From assembly GCF_032884065.1 (NCBI RefSeq), contig NC_088873.1:33452227-33516226 (forward strand): a stretch of DNA of 64,000 nt, in the 5' to 3' direction. Both the position numbers and the translations under genes were made by a program. The notes beneath the pieces were generated by a model that had not been told where the DNA came from, ran no database searches, and saw only the letters and a program-made list of their open reading frames with translations. Numbering within the stretch: position 1 is the stretch's first letter; every line of letters begins with the position of its first letter. Below are positions 1 to 12,474 of the stretch, piece by piece. This DNA comes from Artemia franciscana. Taxonomy: Eukaryota; Arthropoda; Branchiopoda; Anostraca; Artemiidae.

Positions 1-1239
1 TTAGGTTGGATAAAAATCCAACCTTTTTTTCTGTTGGCTGATGAACAGCGCTATTAAGCCGGAAACAGGGGTAAAGTAAGTAAAAAGTAAGCAAATTTTG
101 AAATTGTATTTTTCTGATTTTGCTTTCATTTGTGATAGACATCAGAAATTTTCTGTAGTGACTGTAGATTATAAAATCTACACATAATCCGAAATTCTAC
201 CCTCTGGAGCCAATTTCATACCTTCTAGCAAGAAAAATGTTGAAAATTGAAAATAATTTTTTGCACCATTAAAAATATAACAATTCTGCAACGAACATTT
301 TTTGTTTAATCATGGCAGAATCAAAAAAAAAAAAATCTACTGTCATTTACCATCCACTAAATTTTTATTCAACAAACTAAAATAACTTGATTCTTTTTTT
401 GCACAATAGGTAAAGCATATACAGAAAAAGTGAAACCAACATTTTTTTCCTTTTTAACTCGAGAATCATAAAAAAAAAAATCAGCTCAAAATCGCTTAAA
501 TCGCAGAAGTTATTCATGGTTTTCTATCATAGGAAAAACAGCATTGGACACAAATTAAGATGATCAGCCTTAAATAGTACATCAGCCCTCTCAATTTCCA
601 ATCGAATGAGCTCTTTTTGAAGTTCCTACGACAACTTCTTCTGTACGAAGTGCCCTGTTTAAAAAAAACAATAATAATTAAATAATACATTGTGCCCAAA
701 CCGTTCTTTACTTAGGCAGTACTATTGCGCTGCCCATGTTGGACTAGCTTGCGGATTGGTTCTGTAAGCCTTGTGAAAGTATTGTTAATCTTAACTTTGG
801 TCGATGAGAACCAAACCTATGTATGTGATTTATGATGATATTCTTTTTCTTTCTTTCCTTCCTTTTCTTTAACCTTACCTTTTTCCAAATCAAACCTAAG
901 TATGTGATTAAGAACAAACGTTACTCACAGGAAAAAACCCTCAGCTGTTTTACCTTACCTTACCTCAGCTCAAACCGTTGGCTGGAACTAGTAAAAAAAA
1001 AAGAAAAAAAAACTACGTTGTCATCGCTGTTACTTAGACACACCTTTTGAAGCACCTTATGAAATTGAATATGAAAGTGCAGTTTCTTGTCAAAAAATTG
1101 AATTACGTTAATTAAGAAAGCACGTAGATGCAGCAATTTCCTTTAAAATGCACCCTTCAACAAGAGCTAAGAGCTCATATGGTATGAGCTCTAACAAAAT
1201 TCTACGAATCAATAGATTGATTTAAAAGGAAAATTGGAG
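1..1239. other. AT-rich stretch, no gene recognised
   Basis: Long A and T runs and no reading frame with recognisable protein character. A short perfect inverted repeat (8 bp arms at 3-10 and 17-24) is followed by a T run but has no gene next to it. From about 1,240 the text begins to match the tandem units downstream. Confidence 0.5.
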
Positions 1240-2830
1240 GCTTAATGCCGTTTGGGATTTAAAATAAGAGCTCTGAGTCCTTCTAAATATCAAAATTCAT
1301 TAAAATCCGATCACCCACTCGTAAGTTATAAATACCTCATTTTTTCTAATTTTTCCTCTCCCTTTAGCCCCCCAGATGGTCGAATCTGGGAAAACGACTG
1401 TATCAAGTCAATTTGTGCTGCTCCCTGACACGCTTACCAATTTTCATCGTCCTAGCACGTCCAGAAGCACCAAACTCGCCAAATGACTGAACCCTTCCCC
1501 CAACTCCAACAAGGAGAGCAAATCCAGTACGGTTACGTCAATTATGTATCAAGGACATTTGCTTATTCTATGAACCAAGCTTCATCCCGATTCCTCCACT
1601 CCAAGTATTTTACAAGATTTCCCCCTCCTACGCCCCCCAATGTCAAAAGATCTGGTCGGGATTTGAAATAAGAGCTCTAAGACGTGAATTCCTTCTAAAT
1701 ATCCAATTTCATTCTCAAGATAAATATACCCCAATTTTCACGTTTTCCAAGAATTCCGGTTTCCCCCTCCAACTCCCCCCAATGTCACAGGATCTGGTCG
1801 GAATTTAAAAGTAGAGCTTTAAAGCACAAGATCATTCTAAATATCAAATTTCCTTAAGATCTGGTCACCCTTTCGTAAGTTACAAATACCTCAATTTTCA
1901 AAATTACCCCCCCCCCCCCAACTCCACCAAAGAGAGCAGATCCGGTCTGGTTATGTCAGTCACGTATCTTAGACAGGTTTTTATTCTACCCATCTAGTTT
2001 CATCCTGATCTCTCCGCTTTAAGTATTTTCCAAGATTTCCAGTCCCACCCCCAAACTGCCCCTCCCCCGATGACGCTGGATGCAGTTGAGGTTTAAAATA
2101 AGAAATCTGAGTCTACGACGTCTTTCTAAATATGAATTTTCATGAAGATCCGATCACTCCTTCATAAGTTAAAAATACGTCATTTTTTCTAATTTTTTCG
2201 AATAACCCCCCCCCCCCCCAATAGAGCGGATCCGTTCGAATTATGTAAATCACGTATCTAAGACTTCTTCTTATTTTCCCCACCAAGTTTCATACCGATC
2301 CCTTCAATCTAAGCGTTTTCCATGATTTTAGGTTCCCCAAACTCCCCCCAATGTCACCAGATCCGGTCGGGATTTAAAATAAGATCTTTAAGACACCATA
2401 TCCTTCTAAATATCAAATTTCATATAGGTCTAATCACCCGTTCGTAAGTCAAAAATACCTCATTTTTTGAAATTTCAGAGTTAACCCCCCCCCCCCCCAA
2501 CTACCTCAAAGAGAGCGGATCCATTCCGGTCATGTATCTAGGACTTTTGCTTATTTTTTCCACCAAGTTTCATCCCGATTCCTCCACTCTAAGTGTTTTC
2601 CATGATTTAAGGTTTCCCCCTCCCAACCCCCCCCAAAGTCACCAGATTCAGTCAGGATTTAAAATAACAGCTCTGTGACACAATATCCTTCCAAACATCA
2701 AATTTCATTAAGATCAGATCAACCGTTCGTAAGTTAAAAATACTTAATTTTTTCCGAATTATCGGGCCCCCACTCCCCCCTCCCCAGACGTTCAAATCGG
2801 GAAAACGACTATTTCTAATTTAATCTGGTC
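1240..2830 (+). repeat. Degenerate tandem array, unit about 285 bp
   Basis: A marker close to CCTTCTAAATATCAAATTTC recurs at about 1279, 1691, 1829, 2120, 2402 and 2688. The last spacings are 291, 282 and 286 bp, and the early ones are disturbed by deletion. Each unit also carries a poly-C run, an AGAGAGCGGATCC-like segment, a CCAAGTTTCATCCCGAT-like segment and a GTTCGTAAGTTAAAAATAC-like segment. Reading frames here are by-products of the repeat. No transposase or RT is visible, so it may be satellite-like or the body of an unclassified element ending in the 2785-2980 arm. Confidence 0.8.
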
Positions 2831-2980
2831 TGGTCCCTGATACGCTTGCCAAATTTCATCGTCCTAGTTTACCTGGAAGTGCCTAAAGTAGCAAAACCGG
2901 GACCGACAGACAGACAGACAGAATTGGCGATTGCTAATGTCACTTGGTTATTACCAAGTGCCATCAAAATTGATAAGAAA
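2785..2980 (+). repeat. Left arm of an inverted pair (PGPTDRQ-type repeat end)
   Basis: This segment contains (GACA)n and a short palindrome CACTTGGTTATTACCAAGTG. It is matched in reverse complement at 4745-4915, including the AGTGCCTAAAGTAGCAAAACC block and the lead-in around TCTAATTTAATCTGGTCTGG. The inverted arms could be the ends of one 2.1 kb element or two independent insertions. Confidence 0.7.
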
Positions 2981-4744
2981 ACGTTACCCTTGTTAGAAGA
3001 AACAAGTCTAGAAAATAAAAGATTGTAGAACACATTTCAGAAGTTAGCAATCAGTTAGAACATATTATGTTTAATTAACATTTTTGGACATTTAAAAAAT
3101 CGTGTGTCTTACCCTATTATTTAGCCCGTAATTTGAACACACAAAAAAAACAGAAAATAGAAAACTTGACTTTAGAGAGCTAAAACATGCCAAGACCATA
3201 GAAAAAATACCAAGAACCAGAAATCTAGTAAGCTTTTATTTAACCAGTCTCACTGCCATCTAGTCTTTCATTGAAAAATAAGGCCGCACTATGCTGAGCG
3301 ATATTATTGCTATTTTTAAAGACTTTTTCATTTTGTTTATTGTTTCTATTATGGGATTTTTTTTTTTCAACATGTGCTACTTAGTGTTACACATTTATTT
3401 CTAGTTGTATTTTGAAAGACTCATTTTCAATTATCAAGCTAAAATCATTTTTAAACATGAATCGGTATATTTAGAGACTTGTATTCTCAGAGTATCGTTT
3501 ATTTTGTATTTGTTTATTTAAAAAGCTATCTTGGCAATCACAAATGAATGCTAAATTACGCTAATTTTTTACAATTACATAAGAAATAGGAAATGAGGGA
3601 AAAAAAGTCACTTGTTAAATACACTTAAAAAATATGACACGAAGTAGTTTACGAATTTGTTAATACCTCACTTCAGAGGTAATGGTTTATTTTGATTCCT
3701 AGTGTATTGCGAAAAAAATTCTCTATTGTTCTTATTATTGTTGATGTTAATTCAACAGTTTCTGGAAATTTTTCGTTGATTCTCATCCTGGAGTCTATCA
3801 ACGTAATATCGTCCCGGAAGGTAGTTACGCTTCCGAAATTATGACTTTAGATAAACCCTAGACACTACTAGATGGTGATCTTTAGTTTTATCGTCCAATA
3901 CAACTCTCCTATATACTCTATATATTCGGTAACTGCAACAAAGTGAAGAACAAACTACTGCCCATAGCAACGAAAAATTATAAAACTTATGTTGTTTTGA
4001 AAACAAATATATGGGCAAATTCAACAAACAGGCATAAACCGCACAAAGAGGTGTCAGATTAAAATAAAATAGCACAATTAGAATCTTCATGGCCGAAACC
4101 CACACAGTTTTCCGGCTTGAAAAACAAGGCAAATAATTATTTTGTGTGGGTTGCATTAATATTCCCTCTTTTTCCGCTTTTTTTTCCACTACTAGCGGGA
4201 CATTAAAAATCATCAAAGGACTATGATGATTGAATCATATAATGGCTCATTTGAAGTAAAATTTCTTTATCTAATGCCTTTTCCATTTTGCTAAACCTAA
4301 CAATTCAATAGAACTAATCGAAAGAACATCTAAAATTCTCATCCTGAACTGTACCAAAAGTTTACCATTCCTAGTTTCAAATAAAGTTTCTTTAACTTTC
4401 GAAAAAAAGGTATAAATAACCCCCGAAAAGAGCTCGTTCTTTAAGAAAAAAAAATAAAAGATGTCAAACAAAACTGGCTGCAATGGCAGTTCTAACCTAG
4501 TGAAAGACAACACGGCCCATAGTAACTAAAAAAAGAGCCTGAAATCCGTACAAATCGTAAGATCGAAACCAAAAGTTCAGCATAGGAATTGGTCGAAAAC
4601 TATACAGAAAACTTACAGACCCTTACCCTCAGCAACAAGGAAAATATATTGGCTTGAACAAAAGGGAAAATCATTTTTCCCATGACAAGCATCTTTTCCC
4701 TTTTTTCCTCCGCTGCTATCTGGGCACTGGAATATCTTAGAAGA
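2981..4744. other. Interval between inverted arms, no gene recognised
   Basis: AT-rich sequence. A 125-residue minus-strand frame at 3839-4216 has hydrophobic stretches but no motif I know. Parts of 4130-4210 resemble 4630-4740, suggesting old internal repetition rather than a gene. Confidence 0.4.
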
Positions 4745-4915
4745 TTTTTATTGCACTTGGTATTAACCAAGTGACATATAGCAGTCGCAAATTCTGTCGG
4801 TCCCGGTTTTGCTACTTTAGGCACTTCCAGGTAAGCTAGGACGATGAAATTTGGCAGGCGTATCTGGGACCAGACCAGATTAAATTAGAAATAGTAACTT
4901 TCCCATTTTGAATAT
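4745..4915 (-). repeat. Right arm of inverted pair, complement of 2785-2980
   Basis: Read on the minus strand this repeats the 2785-2980 arm: TAATTTAATCTGGTCTGGTC, the CATCGTCCTAGCTTACCTGG block, CGGGACCGACAGAATTTGCG and the CACTTGGTTAATACCAAGTG hairpin. The (GACA)n tract is shorter here. The right flank (4916-5220) is plain AT-rich DNA. Confidence 0.7.
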
Positions 4916-5220
4916 TTAAATAAAAGTATCCCTTTATAGCCATTTAATGAAGTGTAACAAATTTAGATCATCCCTAAGATTGAAATGAACAAAGCTTCAA
5001 TTATGAATCTGTTTTCTTTAAACAGACTGAAGGGGCAAACCTCCAAGCTATGACAAATTCAATCTCACTTTTGGTCTCTTTCCTTTTCAATAGGAACTTT
5101 CTTTGGATTTTTTTCAACCAAGTAAAACCAGTAGAGACATGATCAGGTATAAGTAACCTTCAACTAAGCCTACATACTCAGGGGAAAATTGTGCAGCTAT
5201 ACAAATAATTGGTAAATTTT

Positions 5221-5675
5221 TTGTTGTTCATATTTTTGATTTACAAATAAAGTGAACATACTCCTTGATGCCTTTTAATGTTTTTTACAAACATAATAAG
5301 TGCTTCAAGTGCAAGTTTTTGAGCTCTTGAAAATGACCAAAGTATACTCAAATAATTTTTGGGTATAAAAAAGCTTAAAACATTGGTCTCAAACTTACTG
5401 TTTCATTATTGATCCATTTTTTACATGTTGTATAATCTATGAGCACTGATTTTCCACAATTAAGTTGGATTAATTAATTTTACAATATTATGCTGTATTT
5501 CTTCTTTTTCAATGCCAAATTTTCAATTAAGGTAAGTGTTTTGGACATTTTGGACAAAATAATGTATGTTTTTCACTGCCAAAATTTGTTAGGTTAAGTA
5601 AGGTCAAAAAGTGCTTAAAATTGAACTAGCAAAATAAGCAATTATTATGTTTGTAAATCAAAATATGAACAACAA
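5221..5675. mobile_element. Foldback element, family FB1 (455 bp)
   Basis: The left end TTGTTGTTCATATTTTTGAT is the complement of the right end ATCAAAATATGAACAACAA (25 bp TIRs), with further pairing inward (AATAAGTGCTTCAAGTGC against AGCAAAATAAGCAATTATT). There is no coding capacity. It shares the internal block GTGAACATACTNCTTGATGCCTTTTTATG with elements at 6131-6800, 19761-20155 and a one-armed copy at 25088-25345. Its right end also forms the outermost part of the larger palindrome described next. Confidence 0.75.
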
Positions 5676-8336
5676 GAAATTCACCCCTAACATGCCTAAT
5701 TTGCAAATATATAGCCCAAATTATATATTTCCAATGTTTTCTGCCACCTTTTACTTGTTTTTCCAGTTCTTGTTTTGCCACAGTTGCCTCAGTTAACAGG
5801 TACTAGGGTTGAGGAATAGATTGGCAGAATCAAAAGAAAATATGTAATTTCAGCTATAGATTTCCATATTAGGAGGGTTGGGGCTAAAGTAAAGCAGGGC
5901 TGCATGTAGAATGTGTTAGCTATAATTATTATGTAAATAACAAAGAATCATCTTTTTTTAACAGGTTTTCTTCTATAGGTCTACAGGTCCCTCTTGCTTA
6001 TACCACATCAAGCATTATATAACCAGAGAAGAATAAGTAGCAAAAAGCTATATATACATAAGCACATGTTATTTAACAATGACTTCTTTAGTGCTTAACT
6101 ATGACCGCTTAGTAATATTAACAAGAAATGGGGGTAAAACTGGTGCAAACAGTATCATTGGCTTTCATATAAAGTGAATATACCACTTGATGCCTTTTTT
6201 TATGCTCTTTACAAATATAATAATTGCTTCTACCACAAATTCAGATTTAAGCACTTTTTGACCTCTTGACCTCATAAAAATGACCTATATATGGGGTCAT
6301 TACAAATCTGTAATAGTTTAGACCCAAATTTGGGCTATATATTTGCACATCAGGGAGGTGGGGGTAAAGCATAGCATATATCATATATGTAAACTAACCA
6401 TTGATGCTTTTTTTTTTTTTTTTTTAATGTGTTTGTGCACATCAAATTTTAATGAGAAGAGAAATCACCAGTGTAACAGCACAAACACATAAAAAAAAAA
6501 TCCAGCAATGGTTAGTTTACGTATTTAATATATTTTATACTTCACCCCCACCCCCCTGATGTGCAAATATATAGCCCAAATTTGTTTCCAAACTATTACA
6601 GATTTGTAATGACCCCATATATAGGTCATTTGTAAGAGGTCAAAAAGTGCTTAAAACTGAATTTGCGGTAGAAGCGATTATTATATTTGTAAACAGCATT
6701 AAAAAAGGCATAAAGTGGTATATTCACTTTATATGAAAGCCAGTAATACTGTTTGCACCAGTTTTACCCAATGGTAAAACTGGTGCATACATATATAGGT
6801 AACAGAAAAAGTGAAATTTAGTATAAATGACAATCAGGAACTGGATACTGGCTCAAGGGGGCCAAAAACAGGGCTATATAATTGGAGTTCAGAGAAGGTG
6901 GAGATTTTTTAGTGAAAAAAAAAAAAAAACACTTCCCTGGCTAATTAAGGACTTTGAATTGATTAGCCTACTGAAATTTTCCTATCCTATGCAATTGAAA
7001 TAGTTTTCCCTTTTCAGAGCATTAAGACAGTTTATCACAATAAAAAATATCCAAAGCATCTTGAATGGAATGACTTAAAAAGGCAAATGACAACCACAAT
7101 TTGAAATCTTACAATTAAACTTCATGCCACACAAATTGTATTAGGCTACCCAGCTCTAAAATAATTGCTGAAGGTGTTTTTGCTGGTAAAATTAGAAACA
7201 GACCCGAAGTCCCAGCCTCTTCCTTGTCAGAACTTAACATAGCATTAAAGCAATAATTACACATGACCAATGTTGTTATTCTCGCAATTAATCTTGCTGT
7301 TTTAAGTGACACGTGGCCAGACAAGAGTTGCGTTTGATTCACTTTTCAAGTTGACTGAAACCAGCATTCCGACGTTTTATTTGCGTTTAATGTTTCAAGT
7401 TATTGAAACATTAGTTAAAGTTACTACTAAGCTACCTGAGCAATTATTTCAGAGCTGGGTATCCTAATACAATTTGTGTGGCCAGAAGTTTAATTGTTAG
7501 ATTACAAATTGTGATTTTCATTTGTCTTCTTTTAGTCATTCCATTCAAGATGCTTTGGATATTTTTTTTATTGTGATAGACTGTCTTAATGCTCTGAAAA
7601 GGGAAAATATTTCAATTGCATAGGATAGGAAAATTTCAGTAGGCTAATTAATTTAAAGCCCTAAATTAGCAAGGGAAGTGTTTAGTTCACTAAAAAATCA
7701 CTTGTATACAGTGATTTTTTAAAAATCGCTGTATAATTAGAGTTCTTTGAACTCCAATTATACAGCCCTGTTTTTGGCCCCCTTTAGCCTGTATCCAGTT
7801 CCTGATTGCAATTTAGCCTAAATTTCATTTTTTTCTGTTACTCATTTCTTGTCAATATTACTAAGGGTTCATAGTTAAGCTCTAGAGAAGTCATTTAAAT
7901 AAAATATATAGGCTTATGTAGCCTATATATAGCTTGTTGCTACTTATTCTTCTCTGGGTATACAATGCTTGATGTGGTAAAAGCCAAGAGAAGGACCTGT
8001 AGGCCTATAGAAAAAACCTGTTAAAAAAGGTGACTCTTTATAATTTACATACTAATTATAGCTAACACATTCTACATGCAGCCCTGCTCTACTTTAGCCC
8101 CAACCCTCCTAATATGGAAATCTAAAGCTGAAATTACATATTTCCTATTAGATTCTGCCAATCTATCCCTCAACCCTAGTACCTGATAATTGAAGCAACT
8201 GTGGCAAAACAAGAACTGGAAAAACAAGTAGGATTAAAGGTGACAGAATACATTGAAAATATATAATTTAGGCTATATATTTGCAAATTAGGCAGGTTGG
8301 GAGTAAATTTTTTTGTTCATATTTTGACTTACAAAT
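5650..8336. repeat. Long inverted repeat, arms about 0.9 kb, loop about 270 bp
   Basis: The right arm 7438-8336 is the reverse complement of the left arm 5650-7168 once a 0.67 kb insertion (6131-6800) is removed from the left arm. Examples: CAGTTGCCTCAGTTAACAGG at 5781 against CAATTGAAGCAACTG at 8188; GCTACCCAGCTCTAAAATAA at 7146 against TTATTTCAGAGCTGGGTATC at 7443; CCTATCCTATGCAATTGAAA at 6981 against TTTCAATTGCATAGGATAGG at 7609. The loop, 7169-7437, contains a 75-residue minus-strand frame with no recognised domain. It is probably a large non-autonomous foldback or TIR transposon. An assembly artefact is unlikely because the arms differ at many positions. Confidence 0.85.
6131..6800. mobile_element. 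FB1-type palindromic element nested in the left arm
   Basis: GTAAAACTGGTGCAAACAGT at 6134 is answered by ACTGTTTGCACCAGTTTTAC at 6748, giving arms of about 300 bp around a centre near 6460. It interrupts the outer palindrome between AACAAGAAATG and GTAACAG; the intact order (TTGACAAGAAATGAGTAACA on the complement) is preserved in the right arm at about 7845. A further 27 bp partial copy of the terminus in direct orientation lies at 6772-6798. No ORF. Confidence 0.85.
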
Positions 8337-9948
8337 ATATATACAATATTATAATAAATTAATATAAAACGTAAAATAAAACAGTGGTAAAATGATTCAA
8401 GATAAATGAACAAAGTCAAAACTACTCATAAAACCAAAAAAAGATTACCTCAAGCGATATTTTGCTGAGCTTGATTGTTGGCTTCGTAATTCCAATATCC
8501 TTAGTCCTTTGGCAGTTTAATCCAATTATCATATTTTTGCACTCTTTACACTAGATTTTTCATTATCTACAATTTTCACAACTACTTTGCCAGATTTCTC
8601 TATCAGGATTTCTTCAACCAAAATAGAACCACCACTAACGCCATCGTAAATTTAGGCCCTTTATCAGGTGTTTTTGTGTCATTTAAAATTGGGATTTACT
8701 CACTAGCACTGTACACAACAGGTTTTTGAACTTCTTCAACTTATTTTTCCTTATTCACTTCACAACTCATAGATATTTAAGCCCTACATTCAACTGAAGG
8801 AGATTATACATCTGCTCATGTATTTGTGCTGAGAGCGTTGAGTCTGAGATGAATTAATAGCAGTTTGACATATTGGACTTTTCCGTAAAGTCCCTACACT
8901 CAAAGCAACAGAGGCAGGATATAGTGGCAAGGCCCTGGAGACTGCACTGGGGCATATGAGCTCATTTGCTCATATGCCCCATATATTTTCTCATATATTT
9001 TATATTTTTGCTCATATATTTATGCTCATATATTAGCTTCATTGGACGTTGCACTTTGATCTAGAATGATCTTCCTGGAGAAGTTATCCCAAAAAGTTTT
9101 TCTGTTAGCTCTTTCAAAAGAAGGTTCATTAGTAGACTAAAACCTTGATAAAGGACTAGTGACAAATATCTGACAATAACTTGGACCACAAATCTAAGAA
9201 AAAAATATTCATATACTATGCGTACTAAAATAAAAAAGGAGATATTTAACACTATGAAAAGAAAAGTTGTGCAAAATATTTTTGCTGATATATCAGCTGG
9301 ATATGGCGCATTTCAAACTATAATCAGCCAATAAAACATTCAACAATAAAAACTGAAGTTAAAAGCTTTCAAAAAAAAAATCCAAATGCTTATTTTAAAC
9401 CCGTTTTATGCCTGACTGTTCAAGATTAAAAGTTTGAGTCAATAAAACAGAAACAAGCAATTTATTTGCTCTTAATTATGAAGCCAAAAAGTGCAGATAT
9501 TAAAACTATTAATGGAAGTATTACAAAATACTTTTTGTTGAAAATAGCTGAAAAGGCGTAAAATTTTTTAAGCAAAAATCAGCCATGTTTATTTAAAAAT
9601 TGAAAAATACAACTGGGCAAATTTTCTAAAATGGAAGGAAAAAAACAGGTTAAAATGTTAACATGTAAAATAAAATAAAAAAAGCACCTTTTTGGTACTA
9701 CGTAAAAAAACACGAAAAATGGAAAAATTACCCCCCACCCCCTCCCAGATTTACTAGATTTTGTCCCCTCAGCCCAACATTTAAATTGATTGAATTGGCA
9801 CCATTGGCTTTCACACAAGGATAGTTCTTCATAAAAGGATGGTTCTATTTGCAAGTCCGTAACATATCAGCCACGGATTGTGAAAATGTAAAAAAAGAAT
9901 CCCACTAAGACACAAGGGAAAGCAAAATCATACACGGTGATGACTTAC
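8337..9948. other. No gene that can be supported
   Basis: AT-rich, with short near-palindromic TCATATATTT repeats at 8940-9050. The minus strand of 8440-8720 has scattered protein-like text broken by many stops; I could not assign it. The only convincing signal is the donor site at the right edge, belonging to the exon at 9949. Confidence 0.4.
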
Positions 9949-10022
9949 CTCAATTTCCATGACTTTAATGGCATGACGGTGGTTCTGATTATCGTTTTCC
10001 AACAGGAAGGAACGCTCCAGCA
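9949..10022 (-). CDS. Coiled-coil exon candidate (third visible exon of a minus-strand gene)
   Basis: On the minus strand an acceptor TTTTTTTAG is followed by a 74-nt open exon and a perfect donor GTAAGT (complement at 9943-9948). It begins with two bases of a split codon and then encodes 24 residues, LERSFLLENDNQ then NHRHAIKVMEIE, charged and helical in character. The split codon needs one base from the upstream exon. The exon candidate at 12386-12474 ends with exactly one base (G), so the joined text reads DRI-V-LERSFLL in frame. I do not recognise the protein. Exon-like composition, consensus splice sites and matching phase support it. No transcript evidence is visible and the downstream exon was not found. 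Confidence 0.5.
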
Positions 10023-11149
10023 CTAAAAAAATTCAACCAATCTGTTAGATGTTTGTCATCTGAGGCCAGTAGTAACAATCATTTACTGCTATGTCTCAGA
10101 AGGAAAGTAGCAGAAGGTTTTGTTACATAATTTTTCAAACGGTAACTCCTGTTATAATCATAAGCGAAAATTAAGATGTCTTAATAATAAATTAAATTGG
10201 CCTAGTAAATGTAAGACAGAGCTATCACTCCTAATGCCCTTATTTTAAACTATTCCCATGCTTGCTTCAGAGCTCAAATTCCCCTAAGCTAATGTACGTT
10301 TCCTGTGCACAACGTGAGTTCTTTAAAAGCAAAAGCATAAAAAAATTATGGAGCAGGGGAGGCAAAAGTGTCTACTCCATGAACATTTTTTGTTTTAGGA
10401 AAATTTTCACCAGAAATTTTCGGAAGATTCAGATCCGAGTAAGATTAGTGTCCCGTACAACTGATACCCTATAATTCCTTCGAAATAGTTTTTTACCTAA
10501 AAATATAAAAGAGTTCATAATTTCGTGAGCAGTGAATACAATAAATAAATAGTACCTGAACAGCCTTAAATGGTGGAATGGGAAAAGTCCATCAGTTGGT
10601 ACCCCATTTCCCTTTTTTTTTCGATTATATATTCACAAATGGTATTTTCAACACTTTTTTACCTTGCCTAGGGTGCCAAAACACTTCAGTTGCTCCAATG
10701 CCGGGTCAAAACCATGTTTTTACTGAAATATTGGTCCTTAAAAAAAGTTAGATATATACTGAGCCGCCAGAAATAGACATTGTAATGACAGTAAAAATGT
10801 TGAAGAACAATTATATATTTGTTTGGTACAATTGAAAATTAATTATCTTGATACAATTAAAATTACAATATTGAGGAACAAATTTGTTTGAAAAGATTTG
10901 GAATAAATTGTTTATAAAATTTTTTGGAAGAAATTCAGTAAACTTTGTTTTTTAAGAGAATGTAAAAGTGCTGCAGGCATATAATATGGCCTTTAGAGGG
11001 ATAAATACGCACTTTTGAGATATGAGAGGTTAACAGTAATAGAGTGTACTAGACTTCGTTTCTATTGGGAACAGTTGTTAACTTGCAAAGAAACACTACA
11101 CGTCACCTGAAACAAAATGATTTCCGTGAGGGAGTTGACAAGGAAATGA
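10023..11149. other. Presumed intron/intergenic DNA, nothing recognised
   Basis: AT-rich sequence without motif-bearing frames. It would be intronic if the exons at 9949-10022 and 12386-12474 belong to one gene. Confidence 0.35.
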
Positions 11150-11905
11150 ATAAGTAGAACTTTTAACTTTTTACGAACGTTTTTTAGTAAAATAATATAC
11201 GTAACTTACGAATTAAATTACGTAACGAACTACTATATTCTTATATTTTATTACGTATATGATGGGGCTTGCCCCCTTGTTAATACCTCGCTCTTTATAC
11301 TAAAGCTTAAATTTTGACCCAATTCTTTAAGAATGACCCCTGAATCATAAAGGCCGTAGAATAAATAGTTGAAATTACTAAAACTGCTTTAGGGTAGAGA
11401 GCGAGGTATTTAGGAGGAGACGAACCCCTTATATGCGTAATAATTTCTGTTCATTTTAAGCTTTAATGCTGATCTTTACTTTCAGTTTAAAAAAAAAACT
11501 TTTTCGAATGTATTTTTTCATTGTTTTTTTTTTTTAAATAATGCTAAAAAACCCTGCGTACCCTTCATGGAATTTCTCTTCCCGAATGAAAATCCTCCCA
11601 CGTAGCCAACTCCCCTCAACCCCCCAAACCAAAATAATCCCCCTGAAAACGTCTGTGCACTTCCCAATCACCATTACTGTATACAAACACTGGTCAAAGT
11701 TTTTAATTTTCTGCCCTGGGGACTGTGGGGGAATAAGTCATCACCAAAAACATAGTTATCATATTTTTTGACTATTTTGAACAAAATAGATAACTCAAAG
11801 TTTTGATCTATTGACTTTGGGAAAAAATGAGCGTGGGAGGGGGCCTAGGTGCCCCCCAATTTTTTGGTCAATTAAAAAGGGCACTAACTGCTGTTAAAAA
11901 TTGCG
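11150..11905 (-). repeat. Composite repeat, copy A (minus orientation, partial)
   Basis: Read on the minus strand this follows the middle of the 27.2-28.9 kb copy: GGAGGGGGCACCTAGG-type text, the GTGGGGGAGTAAGTCGTC-like block, CAGACGTTTTCAGGGGGATT, the imperfect inner palindrome (TCTTTACGCTAAAG-type) at about 11270-11420, and the TACGTAAGTTACGTA-rich end. The 5' third and the terminal palindrome are missing. Frames inside are not genes. Confidence 0.85.
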
Positions 11906-12385
11906 CCCATATTCCGTTTCAGTTTCGTCTGACATCTGCAATTTTTTTATTAACAAATAAGAGAATATAAGAGAAAAATAAGAGAATACATATTTTTGTT
12001 TCGTGAGCATACGATCTGAATATCTTTTTTACAAATGATATCCAAGTGAATAACAAACAACTTAAGAATGATAAAAAATCTATCTAATCTATGAAATTTA
12101 AAGTAATTCATGTTTTCTTCATACTTACAGCATCATGTCTTATACCCCTTTCCAGATGCCTAAAATTTTAACTCAATCCCCATTAGTGTTTTAACATATT
12201 ATCCCTCTTCTTACAGAGGAATACAATAGGCAAGTCCGGGTGTAACGTGGCACGTCAGACTATCTTTCAGCAATTGCTACTTAGTAAACACGTTTTTTAT
12301 GCTTAGGTTTAAATCTTCTTATTCCACAAAAGAGAGCAAATAATTTATGATTTAAATGTGTCGGACTGGACGTCAGACCGTTGAC
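11906..12385. other. No gene recognised
   Basis: AT-rich with runs of AAGAGAATA-like text at 11960-11985. Nothing else is supported. Confidence 0.35.
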
Positions 12386-12474
12386 CTATCCTATCCTTTT
12401 TTAAATCCAGGCTCAAATCTTGAAGTTTGGAAATTTTCATCCGAAGGTCCTCTTTGCACTTATTCAAAACTTCA
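12386..12474 (-). CDS. Coiled-coil exon candidate (second visible exon)
   Basis: Minus strand: acceptor ATTTTTTAACAG, then 89 nt open, then a usable but non-ideal donor ATAG/GTCAAC. Codon structure is one base, 29 codons, one base. The codons read EVLNKCKEDLRMKISKLQ and DLSLDLKKDRI, with leucine or isoleucine spacing typical of a coiled coil. Its final base completes GTG (V) with the exon at 9949-10022. Its first base needs two bases from the previous exon, whereas the exon at 14476-14654 ends on a codon boundary, so at least one exon between them is unseen. Product not recognised. Confidence 0.42.

Noticed and set aside
3-24. Perfect 8-bp hairpin followed by T run, like an intrinsic terminator
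   Set aside because: Eukaryotic context, no upstream gene, and AT-rich DNA gives such hairpins often.
3839-4216. 125-residue minus-strand frame
   Set aside because: Hydrophobic AT-driven text without motifs, within a repeat-bounded interval.
7115-7342. 75-residue frame in the loop of the big palindrome
   Set aside because: No recognisable transposase motif; partly overlaps the arm sequence, which is not protein-like in the other arm.
8440-8720. Minus-strand protein-like text (ILVEEILIEKSGKVVVKIV) ending near a GAG/GTAATC donor-like site
   Set aside because: Too many stops and no consistent acceptor or phase; a distant resemblance to an FKBP-type segment was not convincing.
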